DNA of 64,000 nucleotides from Pelomonas sp. SE-A7 (GCF_030345705.1 NZ_JAUASW010000001.1:1550001-1614000), one strand, 5' to 3'; positions 15,467 to 24,957 are shown, counted from the first letter of the stretch. Made by a program: numbers and translations. Notes: a model not told the origin generated them from the sequence alone.

Positions 15467-15499
15467 AGCAGCGGCTGCGAGGGGGCTTGCCGTTCAACG

Positions 15500-15505
15500 T
15501 ATAAT
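15500..15505 (+). promoter_or_regulatory. Likely -10 element of the peroxiredoxin gene
   Basis: A perfect TATAAT lies 44 nt before the bcp ATG, in the gap after the Mth938-like gene. No good -35 hexamer is visible 16-18 nt upstream, so activator dependence or a weak promoter is possible. Confidence 0.5.
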
Positions 15506-15548
15506 CGCTGGCTATGCCCACCTGGGCACAACAGTCTACGAACGCCAC

Positions 15549-16028
15549 ATGACGCCAGCGCTCAACAAACCCCTTCCGGAAATTGAAGCTCTCGCCACCG
15601 GCGGCGTGAAATTCACGCCCCAGGCCTTCCATGGCCAGATTGTGGTGCTGTACTTCTATCCGAAGGACAACACCCCCGGCTGCACCACCGAGGCGATGCA
15701 GTTCCGTGATCGCCACAAGGACTTCGTCAAGGCCGGCGCGGTCGTGCTGGGCGTGTCGCGTGACAACATGGTTTCGCACGACAAGTTCAAGCAGAACCTG
15801 GAACTGCCCTTCGAGCTGATCGCTGACACGGAAGAGAAGCTCTGTCACATGTTCGGCGTGGTCAAGAACAAGATCATGTACGGCAAGAAGGTCAAGGGCA
15901 TCGAGCGCTCGACCTTCCTGATCGACGCCAGCGGCGTGCTGCGGGCCGAGTGGCGCGGCATCAAGGTGGCCGGCCATGTGGATGAGGTGCTCAAGGCGGT
16001 CAAGGCGCTGAAGAAGGAAGCGGCCTGA
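15549..16028 (+). CDS. bcp: Thiol peroxidase of the Bcp/PrxQ family
   Basis: 159 aa from the ATG at 15549, the start that fits family length. The peroxidatic Cys45 is in YPKDNTPGCTTEAMQF, and the active-site arginine region follows (GVSRDNMVSHDKF). The resolving Cys that lies five residues after the peroxidatic one in the E. coli enzyme (Cys50) is Met here; the only other Cys is Cys99 (EEKLCHMFG). The protein therefore acts either as a 1-Cys enzyme or with Cys99. It reduces hydrogen and organic peroxides in the cytoplasm. A strong terminator follows. Confidence 0.9.
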   Translation: MTPALNKPLPEIEALATGGVKFTPQAFHGQIVVLYFYPKDNTPGCTTEAMQFRDRHKDFVKAGAVVLGVSRDNMVSHDKFKQNLELPFELIADTEEKLCHMFGVVKNKIMYGKKVKGIERSTFLIDASGVLRAEWRGIKVAGHVDEVLKAVKALKKEAA

Positions 16029-16078
16029 GTTTTGTCGAGGGGAAGCCTCCAGGCTAAGCGCCCCGCCCCCACCAAGAG

Positions 16079-16113
16079 AGTCGGCATTTCCCCTGAGGAA
16101 TGCCGACTTTTTT
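16079..16113 (+). terminator. Intrinsic terminator of bcp
   Basis: AGTCGGCATT (16079-16088) pairs with AATGCCGACT (16099-16108), extended by TCC/GG inside the loop, and is followed by six thymines. It lies 50 nt after the bcp stop. Confidence 0.9.
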
Positions 16114-16197
16114 CATTCCCGTCGTTTTTTTCTCAGCAGCCCTTTCGGCGACGCAGGCAGGGCTGGGAGCGTCACCCGGCTTGTGCATAATCAGCCC

Positions 16198-16261
16198 ATG
16201 CCCGAGGGTCGCCAAGACACAGCCCAAGCTCCAAGCCGCACAGCAGCCTGTGCGGCTTTTT
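16198..16261 (+). ncRNA. Candidate short transcript ending in a perfect terminator hairpin
   Basis: A CATAAT -10-like box at 16186-16191 would start transcription near 16198. An 11-bp perfect hairpin, AAGCCGCACAG (16233-16243) with CTGTGCGGCTT (16248-16258) around a CAGC loop, ends in a T run at 16261. The upstream gene already has its own terminator, so this second one needs another transcript: a small RNA of about 64 nt, or an attenuated leader of phoH. No clear -35 hexamer is visible. Confidence 0.4.
16233..16261 (+). terminator. Second intrinsic terminator before phoH
   Basis: An 11-bp perfect stem with a CAGC tetraloop, followed by TTTTT to 16261. It is the strongest hairpin in the gap between bcp and phoH and lies 92 nt before the phoH start. 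Confidence 0.85.
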
Positions 16262-16353
16262 GCTTTTCAGACCCCCGGCATCGGCCCCCGTGGCTTGTTT
16301 CGCCCCTGGCTTTCACCTGAGAGGGCGGCCGCCCCGCCCTGACCTACCGCCTC

Positions 16354-18018
16354 ATGCCTCTGCCCAAAGCCCCCTCCAAGCGCGCCAGCCGACTCGACTC
16401 CACCGCCTTCGCCACCACGCTGACCGTCAGCAAGCCCCCCGCCGCCAAACCGGCAGCCCGACAGGCTCCCCCTGCAGCCAACGAGGCCCGAGCGGCCAAT
16501 GTCGTGCCCATCGTGGCGCGCAGCCCAGAACCCGCCCCGGCAACCACCACGGCGCCGGCCGCACGTGGCAAACCGGCCGCAGCCTCCAAACGTGGCACTG
16601 CCAAGACCAAGGGCACCGGCGTCACCAAGCTCTTCGTGCTCGACACGAATGTGCTGATGCACGACCCGATGAGCCTGTTCCGCTTCGAGGAACATGACGT
16701 CTACCTGCCGATGATCACGCTCGAGGAGCTGGACGGCCACAAGAAGGGCATGACCGAGGTCGCCCGCAATGTGCGCCAGGTCAGCCGCGAGCTGGACCAA
16801 CTGGCGGCTTCCATGAAGAGCAGCAATCTGGAGGAAATGGCCAAGGGCCTGCCGCTGGACCACACCGGCAAGCGCGAAGCCGGCGGCAAGCTGTTCTTCC
16901 AGACCCAGCTGATCGACGCCCCGCTGCCGCAGGGTCTGCCCCAGGGCAAGGCCGACAACCAGATCCTGGGCGTGGTCCAGGCGCTGAAGAAGGCCCAGCC
17001 GGAGCGCGAGGTCGTCCTGGTGTCCAAGGACATCAACATGCGGATCAAGGCCCGGGCCCTGGGCCTGCCGGCCGAGGACTACCGCAACGACAAGGCCCTG
17101 GAAGACGCCGACCTGCTCTACACCGGCGTGCAGCCGCTGCCGAGCGATTTCTGGGAGCGCCACGGCAAGACCATGGAGAGCTGGCAGCAAGGTGGCCTGA
17201 CCTTCTACCGCATCAGCGGCCCGCTGGTCCCCACGCTGCTGGTCAACGAGTTCGTCTACCTGGAGGCGCCCGGCGCCGCCCCGCTGTACGCCAAGGTCAC
17301 CGAGATCACCGGCAAGACCGCGGTGCTGCGCACGGTCAAGGACTTCGGCCACCAGAAGCATGCCGTCTGGGGCATTGCCTCGCGCAACCGCGAGCAGAAC
17401 TTCGCCCTCAACCTGCTGATGGACCCCGAGGTCGACTTCATCACGCTGACCGGCACGGCCGGCACCGGCAAGACCCTGATGACACTGGCCGCCGGCCTGA
17501 GTCAGGTGCTGGATGAGCGCCGCTACAGCGAGATCATCGTCACCCGCGTGACCGTGCCTGTGGGCGAGGACATAGGCTTCCTGCCCGGCACCGAGGAAGA
17601 AAAGATGGGCCCCTGGATGGGCGCCCTGGACGACAACCTCGAGGTGCTGGCCCGCGGCGATTCCTCGGCCGGCGAATGGGGCCGTGCCGCCACCAACGAC
17701 CTGGTGCGCAGCAAGATCAAGATCAAGAGCCTGAACTTCATGCGCGGCCGCACCTTCCTGAACAAGTTCGTCATCATCGACGAGGCACAGAACCTGACGC
17801 CCAAGCAGATGAAGACCTTGATCACCCGCGCCGGTCCCGGCACCAAGATCGTCTGCCTGGGCAACCTGGCGCAGATCGACACGCCCTACCTGACCGAGGG
17901 CAGCTCGGGCCTGACCTACGCGGTCGACCGCTTCAAGGGCTGGGCTCACAGCGGCCACGTGACGCTGGCCCGCGGCGAGCGTTCGCGCTTGGCGGACTTC
18001 GCGTCTGAAGTGCTGTGA
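16354..18018 (+). CDS. PhoH-family ATPase with N-terminal PIN domain
   Basis: 554 aa. Residues 1-85 are Ala/Pro-rich and probably disordered. A PIN nuclease domain follows (LFVLDTNVLMHDP at about 91-103, LEELDGHKKG). The PhoH ATPase occupies the C-terminal half: Walker A TGTAGTGKTLM, then FVIIDEAQNLTPKQMKTL as Walker B. PIN-PhoH proteins (PhoH2 type) act as RNA-dependent helicase-nucleases. The ATG has only a distant GAGAGGG as ribosome site. It overlaps the phosphatase gene by 4 nt. Confidence 0.92.
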   Translation: MPLPKAPSKRASRLDSTAFATTLTVSKPPAAKPAARQAPPAANEARAANVVPIVARSPEPAPATTTAPAARGKPAAASKRGTAKTKGTGVTKLFVLDTNVLMHDPMSLFRFEEHDVYLPMITLEELDGHKKGMTEVARNVRQVSRELDQLAASMKSSNLEEMAKGLPLDHTGKREAGGKLFFQTQLIDAPLPQGLPQGKADNQILGVVQALKKAQPEREVVLVSKDINMRIKARALGLPAEDYRNDKALEDADLLYTGVQPLPSDFWERHGKTMESWQQGGLTFYRISGPLVPTLLVNEFVYLEAPGAAPLYAKVTEITGKTAVLRTVKDFGHQKHAVWGIASRNREQNFALNLLMDPEVDFITLTGTAGTGKTLMTLAAGLSQVLDERRYSEIIVTRVTVPVGEDIGFLPGTEEEKMGPWMGALDDNLEVLARGDSSAGEWGRAATNDLVRSKIKIKSLNFMRGRTFLNKFVIIDEAQNLTPKQMKTLITRAGPGTKIVCLGNLAQIDTPYLTEGSSGLTYAVDRFKGWAHSGHVTLARGERSRLADFASEVL

Positions 18019-18857
18019 CGCTGTATGTCTCGGACCTAGACGGCACCCTGCTCGACTCGACCGGCCGGCTCGCGGATTCCACGCGGGCCGGCCTGGTCCG
18101 CCTGCTGGACGAAGGCCTGACCTTCACCGTCGCCAGTGCCCGCCACATCGTCTCGATCAAGCAGCTGCTGGGCGAGCTGCCCTTGCGCCTGCCGGTGATT
18201 TCGTCGAACGGCGCCTACCTGAGCGACTTCGCCAGCGGCCGCCACGAGATGGTCAATGCGATGGAGCCCTCGCTGGCACAGGAGGTATTCGCGCTGATAC
18301 GCCGGCACGGCAAGATGCCCTTCGTGTCCACCCATGGGCCGCAGGGCGACCAGCTGTTCTGGCAGTCCATCCACAACGAGGCCCAGCAGCGCTTCGTCGA
18401 TGAACGCCACCACAACCGCGACCCGCGCTTCCGTCGCGCCGAGCGGCTGCAGGACGTGCTGCACGACCCGGCGGTGACCATCGTCGTGGTGGATCGAGAG
18501 CCGGTGCTGAACGAGCTGATGGCCGAGGTCGAGGCACTCTCCGCCGGCCGGCTGGAGATCCACATCAACCAGGACATCTACCAGCCCGGCTGGCCCTGGC
18601 TGACCATCCACGACCGCCGCGCCACCAAGGACCAGGCGATCAAGACCCTGGCCGAGCGCTACGGCCTGCACGAGCGCGAACTGGTGGTCTTTGGCGACCA
18701 TGTGAACGACGTGTCCATGCTGCGCGCGGCCGACCGCGGCATCGCCGTGGGCAACGCCATTGACGCGGTCAAGCAAGTGGCCCATGAGGTCATAGGCCCG
18801 CACCACGAAGACAGCGTCGTCCGCTTCATAGAGACCGACTGGCGCCGCTTGCGCTGA
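18015..18857 (+). CDS. Cof-type HAD-IIB phosphatase
   Basis: 280 aa, GTG start coupled to phoH. HAD motifs are complete: DLDGTLLDS (nucleophile Asp), the Ser/Thr motif in TVASARH, a Lys in RATKDQAIKTL and the GDHVNDVSML metal motif. The large cap between motifs makes it type IIB, like E. coli YidA or SupH, which dephosphorylate sugar phosphates and FMN-like substrates. The real substrate cannot be read from sequence. Confidence 0.88.
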   Translation: MTLYVSDLDGTLLDSTGRLADSTRAGLVRLLDEGLTFTVASARHIVSIKQLLGELPLRLPVISSNGAYLSDFASGRHEMVNAMEPSLAQEVFALIRRHGKMPFVSTHGPQGDQLFWQSIHNEAQQRFVDERHHNRDPRFRRAERLQDVLHDPAVTIVVVDREPVLNELMAEVEALSAGRLEIHINQDIYQPGWPWLTIHDRRATKDQAIKTLAERYGLHERELVVFGDHVNDVSMLRAADRGIAVGNAIDAVKQVAHEVIGPHHEDSVVRFIETDWRRLR

Positions 18858-18862
18858 ACCCC

Positions 18863-20752
18863 ATGAAGAAACTGCTTGCCCTGCTGCTGAGCGCAGCACC
18901 CCTGATCCATGCGCTGGCCGCCACGCTGGACCCGCAGAGCTATGCCCGCTTCGACCAGGTCAGGGTCCAGTCCCTGCATCTGGACCTGAAGGCCGATTTC
19001 GGGCGCAAGACCCTGGCCGGCTACGCGGAGCTGAAGCTTCAATGGGCCGACCCGGCCGCCCGTGTGCTGGATCTGGACACCAGCGAGCTGAGCATCGCCA
19101 AGGTCCAGGCCCAGGATGCGAAAAAGTCCTGGATCGACCTGCCCTTCCAGCTCGACCCGCTGGAGACCGGCAAGGGCCGCGCCCTGCACATCGACCTCCA
19201 GGGCCTCGCTGCCCAGCCCACGGCCGTGCGCATCCACTACGCCACGGCGCCGACGGCCAGCGCCCTGCAGTGGCTGACGCCGGCCCAGACCGTGTCGGGC
19301 AAGCAGCCCTTCATGTTCAGCCAGTCACAGTCCATCCACGCCCGCTCCTGGGTGCCGCTGCAGGACACGCCGGCCGTGCGCTTCACCTACAGCGCCCGCA
19401 TCGAGGCGCCCCAGGGCCTGCGCGTGGTGATGAGCGCCGACAACCGGCCCGACGTGAACGGCGAAGACGGCTGGACATTCCAGATGCCGCAGCCGATTCC
19501 GTCCTACCTGCTGGCCATCGCCATCGGCGAACTGCAGTTCCAGGCCCTGGGGCCGCGCAGCGGCGTCTATGCCGAGCCGCAAAGGCTCAAGGCCGCCGCC
19601 CACGAGTTCGCCGACACCGAGCAGATGATCACGGCCGCCGAGTCACTCTACGGCCCCTACCGCTGGGGCCGCTACGACATGCTGCTGCTACCGCCCTCCT
19701 TCCCCTATGGCGGCATGGAGAACCCGCGCCTGACCTTCCTCACGCCGACCATGATTGCCGGCGATCGCAGCCTCGTGGACCTGATCGCCCATGAGCTGGC
19801 CCACAGCTGGTCGGGCAACCTGGTCACCAATGCCAGCTTCAAGCATGGCTGGCTGAACGAGGGCTTCACCACCTACGTGACCACGCGCATCGTCGAGGCG
19901 CTTTACGGCCCGGAGTTCGCGGCCATGCATCTGCAGCTGGAAGAGGAAGAGGCGCTGGAATCGCTGAAGCGCATTGCGCTGCCCAAGCAGGCCTTGATCA
20001 CCCGCGACCCCGACACCTCGGCCGCCTTCCACACCAACGGCGGCCTGGCCTACCCGAAGGGCGCCTGGTTCCTGCGCACCTTGGAGCAGAGGGCCGGCCG
20101 CGCGCTGTTCGATCCTTTCCTGCGCGGCTGGTTCGACAAGCATGCCTTCCAGAGCGTCACCACGCAGCAGTTCAAGGACTACCTGCAGGGTCAGCTGCTC
20201 GCCGCCCATCCTGAGGTGATGAGCCCGGCCGAACTGGAGGACTGGCTGCACGGCCCCGGCATCCCGGCCAGCGCGAGGCGCAGCCAGTCACCCCGGCTGT
20301 CGGCGTTGAACCGGCAGCGTGAAGCCTGGCTCGCCGGCAAGCTGGCCAGCAGTGATCTGAAGGCCGGCACCTGGCAGGCCAACGAATGGATGAAGTTCCT
20401 CAACGACATTGACGGCCAGGCCTCGGCTGACCAGCTGAAGGAACTGGACCAGGCCTACAAGCTGGCCGGCACCGGCAACCAGGAAATCGCCTTCCGCTTC
20501 TACCGCTCGGCGATCAAGGCCGGCTACGAGCTGCGCGAACCGATGCGTCAGTTCATGAGCAGCGTGGGCCGCATCCGCATGATCAGCCCGCTCTACGAGG
20601 CGGCGCTGTTCCGCAGCCCGGCCGACCGCGACTGGGCGCTGGCGGTCTACGCGCAGGCCAAGCCGCGCTACCACCCGCTGACCCAGCGCAGCATCGAGCG
20701 CTTGATCGCCCGCGCCCAGGAGCCGGCCACCGCTTCGGCGGCCAGCCGCTGA
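18863..20752 (+). CDS. Exported M1-family metallopeptidase (aminopeptidase-like)
   Basis: 629 aa with signal peptide MKKLLALLLSAAPLIHALAA. It has the GAMEN-like substrate motif (GGMENPRLTF), zinc site HELAHSW at 310-316 and the third ligand in WLNEGFTTY about 20 residues on. The alpha-helical C-terminal domain resembles the leukotriene-A4-hydrolase branch. It probably trims peptides from the N-terminus in the periplasm. It starts 5 nt after the phosphatase stop and converges, with a 10-nt gap, on an M3 peptidase. Confidence 0.9.
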   Translation: MKKLLALLLSAAPLIHALAATLDPQSYARFDQVRVQSLHLDLKADFGRKTLAGYAELKLQWADPAARVLDLDTSELSIAKVQAQDAKKSWIDLPFQLDPLETGKGRALHIDLQGLAAQPTAVRIHYATAPTASALQWLTPAQTVSGKQPFMFSQSQSIHARSWVPLQDTPAVRFTYSARIEAPQGLRVVMSADNRPDVNGEDGWTFQMPQPIPSYLLAIAIGELQFQALGPRSGVYAEPQRLKAAAHEFADTEQMITAAESLYGPYRWGRYDMLLLPPSFPYGGMENPRLTFLTPTMIAGDRSLVDLIAHELAHSWSGNLVTNASFKHGWLNEGFTTYVTTRIVEALYGPEFAAMHLQLEEEEALESLKRIALPKQALITRDPDTSAAFHTNGGLAYPKGAWFLRTLEQRAGRALFDPFLRGWFDKHAFQSVTTQQFKDYLQGQLLAAHPEVMSPAELEDWLHGPGIPASARRSQSPRLSALNRQREAWLAGKLASSDLKAGTWQANEWMKFLNDIDGQASADQLKELDQAYKLAGTGNQEIAFRFYRSAIKAGYELREPMRQFMSSVGRIRMISPLYEAALFRSPADRDWALAVYAQAKPRYHPLTQRSIERLIARAQEPATASAASR

Positions 20753-20762
20753 GCCCGAAAGT

Positions 20763-22745
20763 TCAGCGATCTGCCAGGTCGTTGAAGAAGGCCTTGGCGT
20801 TGGACTCGCGACCCAGGAAGTCCTTGACCAGGGCCGGCGCCGGCTTCTGGCTGCCCTGGCTCAAGACCATGGCGCGGTAGCGAGCACCAACCGTGGCATC
20901 GAGCTTGTCGGCCTTGAACGGCGTGCGCAGGTCCATGGCCACGACCAGGCTCCACAGATAGCCGTAGTAGCCGGCACCGTAGCCGCCGCTCAGGTGGGCA
21001 AAGCCCGCCGGAAACATCGTGCCCTTCTCGTAACCCAGCGGCGTCGCGCCTTCGAGCTTGGCCCACAGGGCCATGGGCTCGGGCGTGTCGGCGCCGTGCA
21101 GGGCCAGGTCATAGCTGGCGTACAGGTGCTGGCGGCCGAACTGCGAGGCCTTGGCGAACTTCCTGGCCTTGATCGCCTGGTCCACCATGGCATCGGGCAC
21201 CGGCTTGCAGCTCGGGCAGACCTCCTGCATCAGCTTGAGCACCTTCTTGTCGTAGACCCAGTCCTCCAGCATCTGCGAAGGCGCCTCGACGAAGTCGTGC
21301 ATGGTGCTGGTGCCGGCCTGCAGCACATTGCGGGTCTGCGAGAGATTGCCGTGCACCGAATGGCCCAGCTCATGCAGGAGCGTTTCCAGCTCGTCCAGCG
21401 TCAGGCCCTCGCGGTCGAAGTTGACGACCAGGGCCGTGGTCGACGTGCGATCGAGGCGGGTGCTGCTGGAACGCAGCGGCCAGACGGCCGCATGGTTGTA
21501 CTTGCCCTCGCGCGGATAGAGGTCCACGTAGAGCTGGCCCAGGGCCTTGCCGCTGGCCGCATCGCTGACCACATAGGCCTGGGCCTGCGGATGCCAGAGC
21601 GTGGTCTTGACCGGCGTGTACTTCACGCCCATCAGCTTCTCGACCAGGCGCAGCGAGAACTGCAGGCTCTGCTGCGGCGGGAAATAGGGCTTGAAGGCGT
21701 TCTGGTCCACGCTGTAGCGCTCGCGGCGCACCAGCTCGCTGTAGAAGTTCCAGTCCCAGCGCTCGACCTTGGTCTGCTCGATGGGCGTGCCAAGGTGCTT
21801 GGCCTTGGCGCCCCGCACCACGGCCAGATCGCTGAGCTCGCCATCGGCCACGGCGGCCTTGACGTCGGCCAGGAACTTGGAGGCACTGGCGCCGTCGCGC
21901 GCCATCTTGCGGCGCAACGCGACGTCCACGTAGTTGCCGAAGCCCTGCAGGCCGGCGTACTCATGGCGCAGCTTGGCGATCTCGGCCAGCAGCTTGAGGT
22001 TGCCCTCCCCGCCCTCGTTCTGCTTGGCCCGCCACATGCGCTCGCGCGCGGCGCCGGACTCGGCCGACTGCAGCACCGGCACATAGCTCGGATAGTCAAC
22101 ACCCAGCTCGATGCGGCCATCGGCCGCGCGCTTGGCCTTCTTCCACACGCCCTCGGGCACGCCCTTGAGCTCGGCCTCGGTGAACAGCACCTTCACGCCG
22201 GCATCGCGGATGGTCTTGTTGAACTGCTGGTCCAGTTCGGTGAGCCGGTCGACGATCTGCTTGGCGCGCGCGCGGCGGTCCGGTGGCAGGGCCACGCCGC
22301 TGTCCTCGAAGCTGCCCTTGGCCACGCGCACCAGCTCCTGGTCGATGGCATCGGCGGCCGGAGCGGCCGACAGGGCCTTGTAGAGCTTCTCGTTCTGGTT
22401 GACGCCGGAGAGGAAGTCCGCCCAGCGCAGGGCGCAGGCCTGGGCCGCATCGCGCAGCGCCTTCTGCGGCGCCACGTATTGCAGGAAGTCGATCGGGTTC
22501 TGCGTGTCCTCGACGAAGGCATAGAAGTCGTCGTAGGCCGCGAGCCAGCCGGCATCGACCGCACGGGCCTCCAAGGTCTTGAGCTTGCCGGCGGCGCTCT
22601 TGAGGCCGCCATCGCAGGCCGCCTTCACGGCCGCGGCATTCTTGAACTGCGGAAAGGCCGGGCTGGGCAACTTGGTTTCGGACGCCTGGGCCAGCGAAGC
22701 CGCCACAGCGACAAGGGCCAGTGCGGCCCGCGACATGTTCTTCAT
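20763..22745 (-). CDS. Exported M3-family oligopeptidase
   Basis: 660 aa. The ATG at 22745 has GGAGGAG 6 nt upstream; a longer TTG-started frame would run through this site. Signal peptide MKNMSRAALALVAVAASLAQA. Zinc motif HELGHSVHG (H458, E459, H462) and the M3 substrate region GGYGAGYYGYLWS near the C-terminus. M3 enzymes cleave short peptides internally; most bacterial members are cytoplasmic, so the signal peptide makes this a periplasmic variant. A -10-like CACAAT lies at 22802-22797 on the minus strand. Confidence 0.92.
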   Translation of the reverse strand: MKNMSRAALALVAVAASLAQASETKLPSPAFPQFKNAAAVKAACDGGLKSAAGKLKTLEARAVDAGWLAAYDDFYAFVEDTQNPIDFLQYVAPQKALRDAAQACALRWADFLSGVNQNEKLYKALSAAPAADAIDQELVRVAKGSFEDSGVALPPDRRARAKQIVDRLTELDQQFNKTIRDAGVKVLFTEAELKGVPEGVWKKAKRAADGRIELGVDYPSYVPVLQSAESGAARERMWRAKQNEGGEGNLKLLAEIAKLRHEYAGLQGFGNYVDVALRRKMARDGASASKFLADVKAAVADGELSDLAVVRGAKAKHLGTPIEQTKVERWDWNFYSELVRRERYSVDQNAFKPYFPPQQSLQFSLRLVEKLMGVKYTPVKTTLWHPQAQAYVVSDAASGKALGQLYVDLYPREGKYNHAAVWPLRSSSTRLDRTSTTALVVNFDREGLTLDELETLLHELGHSVHGNLSQTRNVLQAGTSTMHDFVEAPSQMLEDWVYDKKVLKLMQEVCPSCKPVPDAMVDQAIKARKFAKASQFGRQHLYASYDLALHGADTPEPMALWAKLEGATPLGYEKGTMFPAGFAHLSGGYGAGYYGYLWSLVVAMDLRTPFKADKLDATVGARYRAMVLSQGSQKPAPALVKDFLGRESNAKAFFNDLADR

Positions 22746-22862
22746 CGAGGTCTCCTCCAACGCGAGAGACGCCGACCCTGCGTCGGCGCGCCGGCGATTG
22801 TGCGCCGCTCGCCCAGGGGTGCGGGAAGTCAGCGCCGGTTCGTGGGGGACCTCGGGGAAGGC

Positions 22863-24767
22863 CTAGTTGCCCAGCAAGGCCTTGATCTGCGCGAGCGCGC
22901 TCGGGTCCTCGATGGTGGACAGGTCGCCGGGATCACGACCCTCGCAGACCGCCTGCAGCGCGCGCCGCAAGAGCTTGCCGGAGCGCGTCTTGGGCAGCAC
23001 GCTGACGAAGCGCACACGAGCCGGTCGTGCCACCGCGCCCAGCTGTTCATCGACCCGCTTGATGATCTCGGCCTCGTGGCGCAGCGCTTCCTCGGGCGTG
23101 GCCGCCTTGGCCGGGTCCTTGAGCACGGCAAAGGCCATGGCCACCTGGCCCTTGAGCTGATCAGCCACGCCGACCACGGCGACCTCGGCCACATTGGGAT
23201 GGCTGGACAGGCTCTCCTCGATCTCGCGCGTGCCCAGGCGGTGGCCGGCCACGTTGATCACGTCGTCGCTGCGGCCGAGGATGAAGTAGTAGCCGTCGGC
23301 ATCGCGCACGCCCCAGTCGAAGGTCGAGTACAGCTGGCGGCCGGGGATGCTGGACCAGTAGGTCTTGACGAATCGCTCGTCGTCGCCCCAGACCGTCTGC
23401 AGGCAGCCCGGCGGCAGCGGATGGGCGATGGCGAGCAGGCCCTTCTGGTCCGCGCTCAGGATGTCCTCGCCGGTGTTCTCATCCACCAGCTTGATGTCGA
23501 AGCCGTACATGGCCTTGCCCGGCGAGCCGAACTTGCTGGCCGTGGGCTCGACGCCGTTGGCCACGGTCAGGATGGGCCAGCCGGTCTCGGTCTGCCAGTA
23601 GTTGTCGATGATGGGCCGGCCTATGCCCTCGGCAATCCAGCGGGCCGTCGGTTCATCCAGCGGCTCGCCGGCCAGGTACAAGGCCCGCAGCGAGCTCAGG
23701 TCGTACTTGCTGAGAAACGCCGGATCGCTTTTCTTGAGCACGCGCACCGCCGTGGGCGCGCTGAACATCACCGTCACCTTGTAGCGCTCGACCAGCTCCC
23801 ACCACACGCCGGCATCGGGCCGCGTGGGCAGGCCTTCGTACATCACGGTCGCCATGCCGGCGATCAGCGGGCCGTAGATGATGTAGCTGTGGCCCACCAC
23901 CCAGCCTATGTCGCTGGTGGAGAAGTAGGTCTCGCCCGGCTGGCCGCAGAAGATGTGCTTCATGCTGGCCGCCAGCGCCACGGCATAGCCGCCGACGTCG
24001 CGCTGCACGCCCTTGGGCCGGCCGGTCGTGCCGCTGGTGTAGAGCGTGTAACTGACCTCGTTGGCTTCCAGCCAGGTGCAGGGCACGCGCGCCTCGAGAT
24101 GCTTGCTGCGCTCGGCCGCGTAGTCCAGGTCGCGGCCTTCGACCCGGCTCATCTCGGCCAGGCCGCGGTTCACCATCAGCACCCGCGCCGGCTTGTGGGC
24201 GGCGAGCTGGATCGCCTCGTCCAGCAGATGCTTGTAGGGCACGACCTTGCCTGAGCGGCTGCCGGCATCGGCGCTGACGATCAGGGTCGGCCTCGCGTCG
24301 TCGATGCGCTGCGCCAGGCTCACGCTGGCGAAACCGCCGAACACCACGGAATGGATGGCGCCTATGCGCGCGCAGGCCAGCATGGCAAAGGCAGCCTCGG
24401 GAATCATGGGCATGTAGACCAGCACCCGGTCGCCGCGCTGCACGCCCTGCTCCAGCAGGATGGCGGCCATGCGCTCCACCTCGCGCTGCAGCTCGGCAAA
24501 GCTGTAGACCTCCTCGCGCTGGGTCTCGGTCGAGACCCAGATCAGCGCGCGGCGATCCCCATGGTCGCGGGCATGTCGATCCACCGCGTTGTGACACAGA
24601 TTGGTGGTCCCGCCGACGAACCAGCGTGCAAATGGCGGCTGGCTGGCATCGCAGACCTGGGTGAAGGGCGAATGCCATTCGATGGCCTGGGCCTGCTCGG
24701 CCCAAAAGGCCTCGCGCTCGCTGATCGAGCGTCGGTAGAAATCGGCGTAGCGGACGGTACGGCTCAT
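22863..24767 (-). CDS. prpE: Propionate--CoA ligase PrpE
   Basis: 634 aa acyl-CoA synthetase of the acetyl-CoA synthetase family. Landmarks are YTSGTTGRPKGVQRDVGG (P-loop), FSTSDIGWVVGHSYI, the adenylate motif NYWQTETGWP, GRSDDVINVAGHRLGT, and the C-terminal lysine in TRSGKLLRR, which is the site commonly controlled by acetylation. The RDVGG and IYGPL signatures favour PrpE over Acs. It activates propionate for the methylcitrate or methylmalonyl route. No other prp genes are nearby. Confidence 0.88.
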   Translation of the reverse strand: MSRTVRYADFYRRSISEREAFWAEQAQAIEWHSPFTQVCDASQPPFARWFVGGTTNLCHNAVDRHARDHGDRRALIWVSTETQREEVYSFAELQREVERMAAILLEQGVQRGDRVLVYMPMIPEAAFAMLACARIGAIHSVVFGGFASVSLAQRIDDARPTLIVSADAGSRSGKVVPYKHLLDEAIQLAAHKPARVLMVNRGLAEMSRVEGRDLDYAAERSKHLEARVPCTWLEANEVSYTLYTSGTTGRPKGVQRDVGGYAVALAASMKHIFCGQPGETYFSTSDIGWVVGHSYIIYGPLIAGMATVMYEGLPTRPDAGVWWELVERYKVTVMFSAPTAVRVLKKSDPAFLSKYDLSSLRALYLAGEPLDEPTARWIAEGIGRPIIDNYWQTETGWPILTVANGVEPTASKFGSPGKAMYGFDIKLVDENTGEDILSADQKGLLAIAHPLPPGCLQTVWGDDERFVKTYWSSIPGRQLYSTFDWGVRDADGYYFILGRSDDVINVAGHRLGTREIEESLSSHPNVAEVAVVGVADQLKGQVAMAFAVLKDPAKAATPEEALRHEAEIIKRVDEQLGAVARPARVRFVSVLPKTRSGKLLRRALQAVCEGRDPGDLSTIEDPSALAQIKALLGN

Positions 24768-24957
24768 GGCGGCGGGTCTCCTTGGATTGCCGCCATTTCA
24801 GGCAGCCGGTCTGACGACAGGCTGACCGGACTGCGCACAAACGCACGCCACTTGCGTCCGGTCAAGCACTGAAGGCCGGCGGGCTTGCGAGCCGTGGTCC
24901 AATGGCGGGTTTTTTGCGGGTTTACCCCCGCTCAAGCCGCCTCTTACATTGGCTTGC

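Larger units (their letters stand above)
16029..16353 (+). other. 325-nt intergenic region with two terminators and a possible small RNA
   Basis: No credible protein-coding gene lies here. The region holds the bcp terminator (16079-16113), a -10-like CATAAT (16186-16191), a second perfect terminator hairpin (16233-16261) and, before phoH, a GC-only dyad around 16325-16341. The rest shows nothing recognisable. Confidence 0.6.

Noticed and set aside
22771..22787. Small dyad GCCGAC-N5-GTCGGC before the M3 gene as an operator.
   Set aside because: A 6-bp GC-rich dyad is expected by chance in such DNA and it has no second copy nearby.
20994..24254. A 1086-codon open frame on the plus strand, opposite the M3 peptidase and prpE.
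   Set aside because: It is antisense to two well-conserved genes and its product is a repetitive mix of Leu, Gly, Arg and His without recognisable domains, as expected from reverse frames of GC-rich genes.
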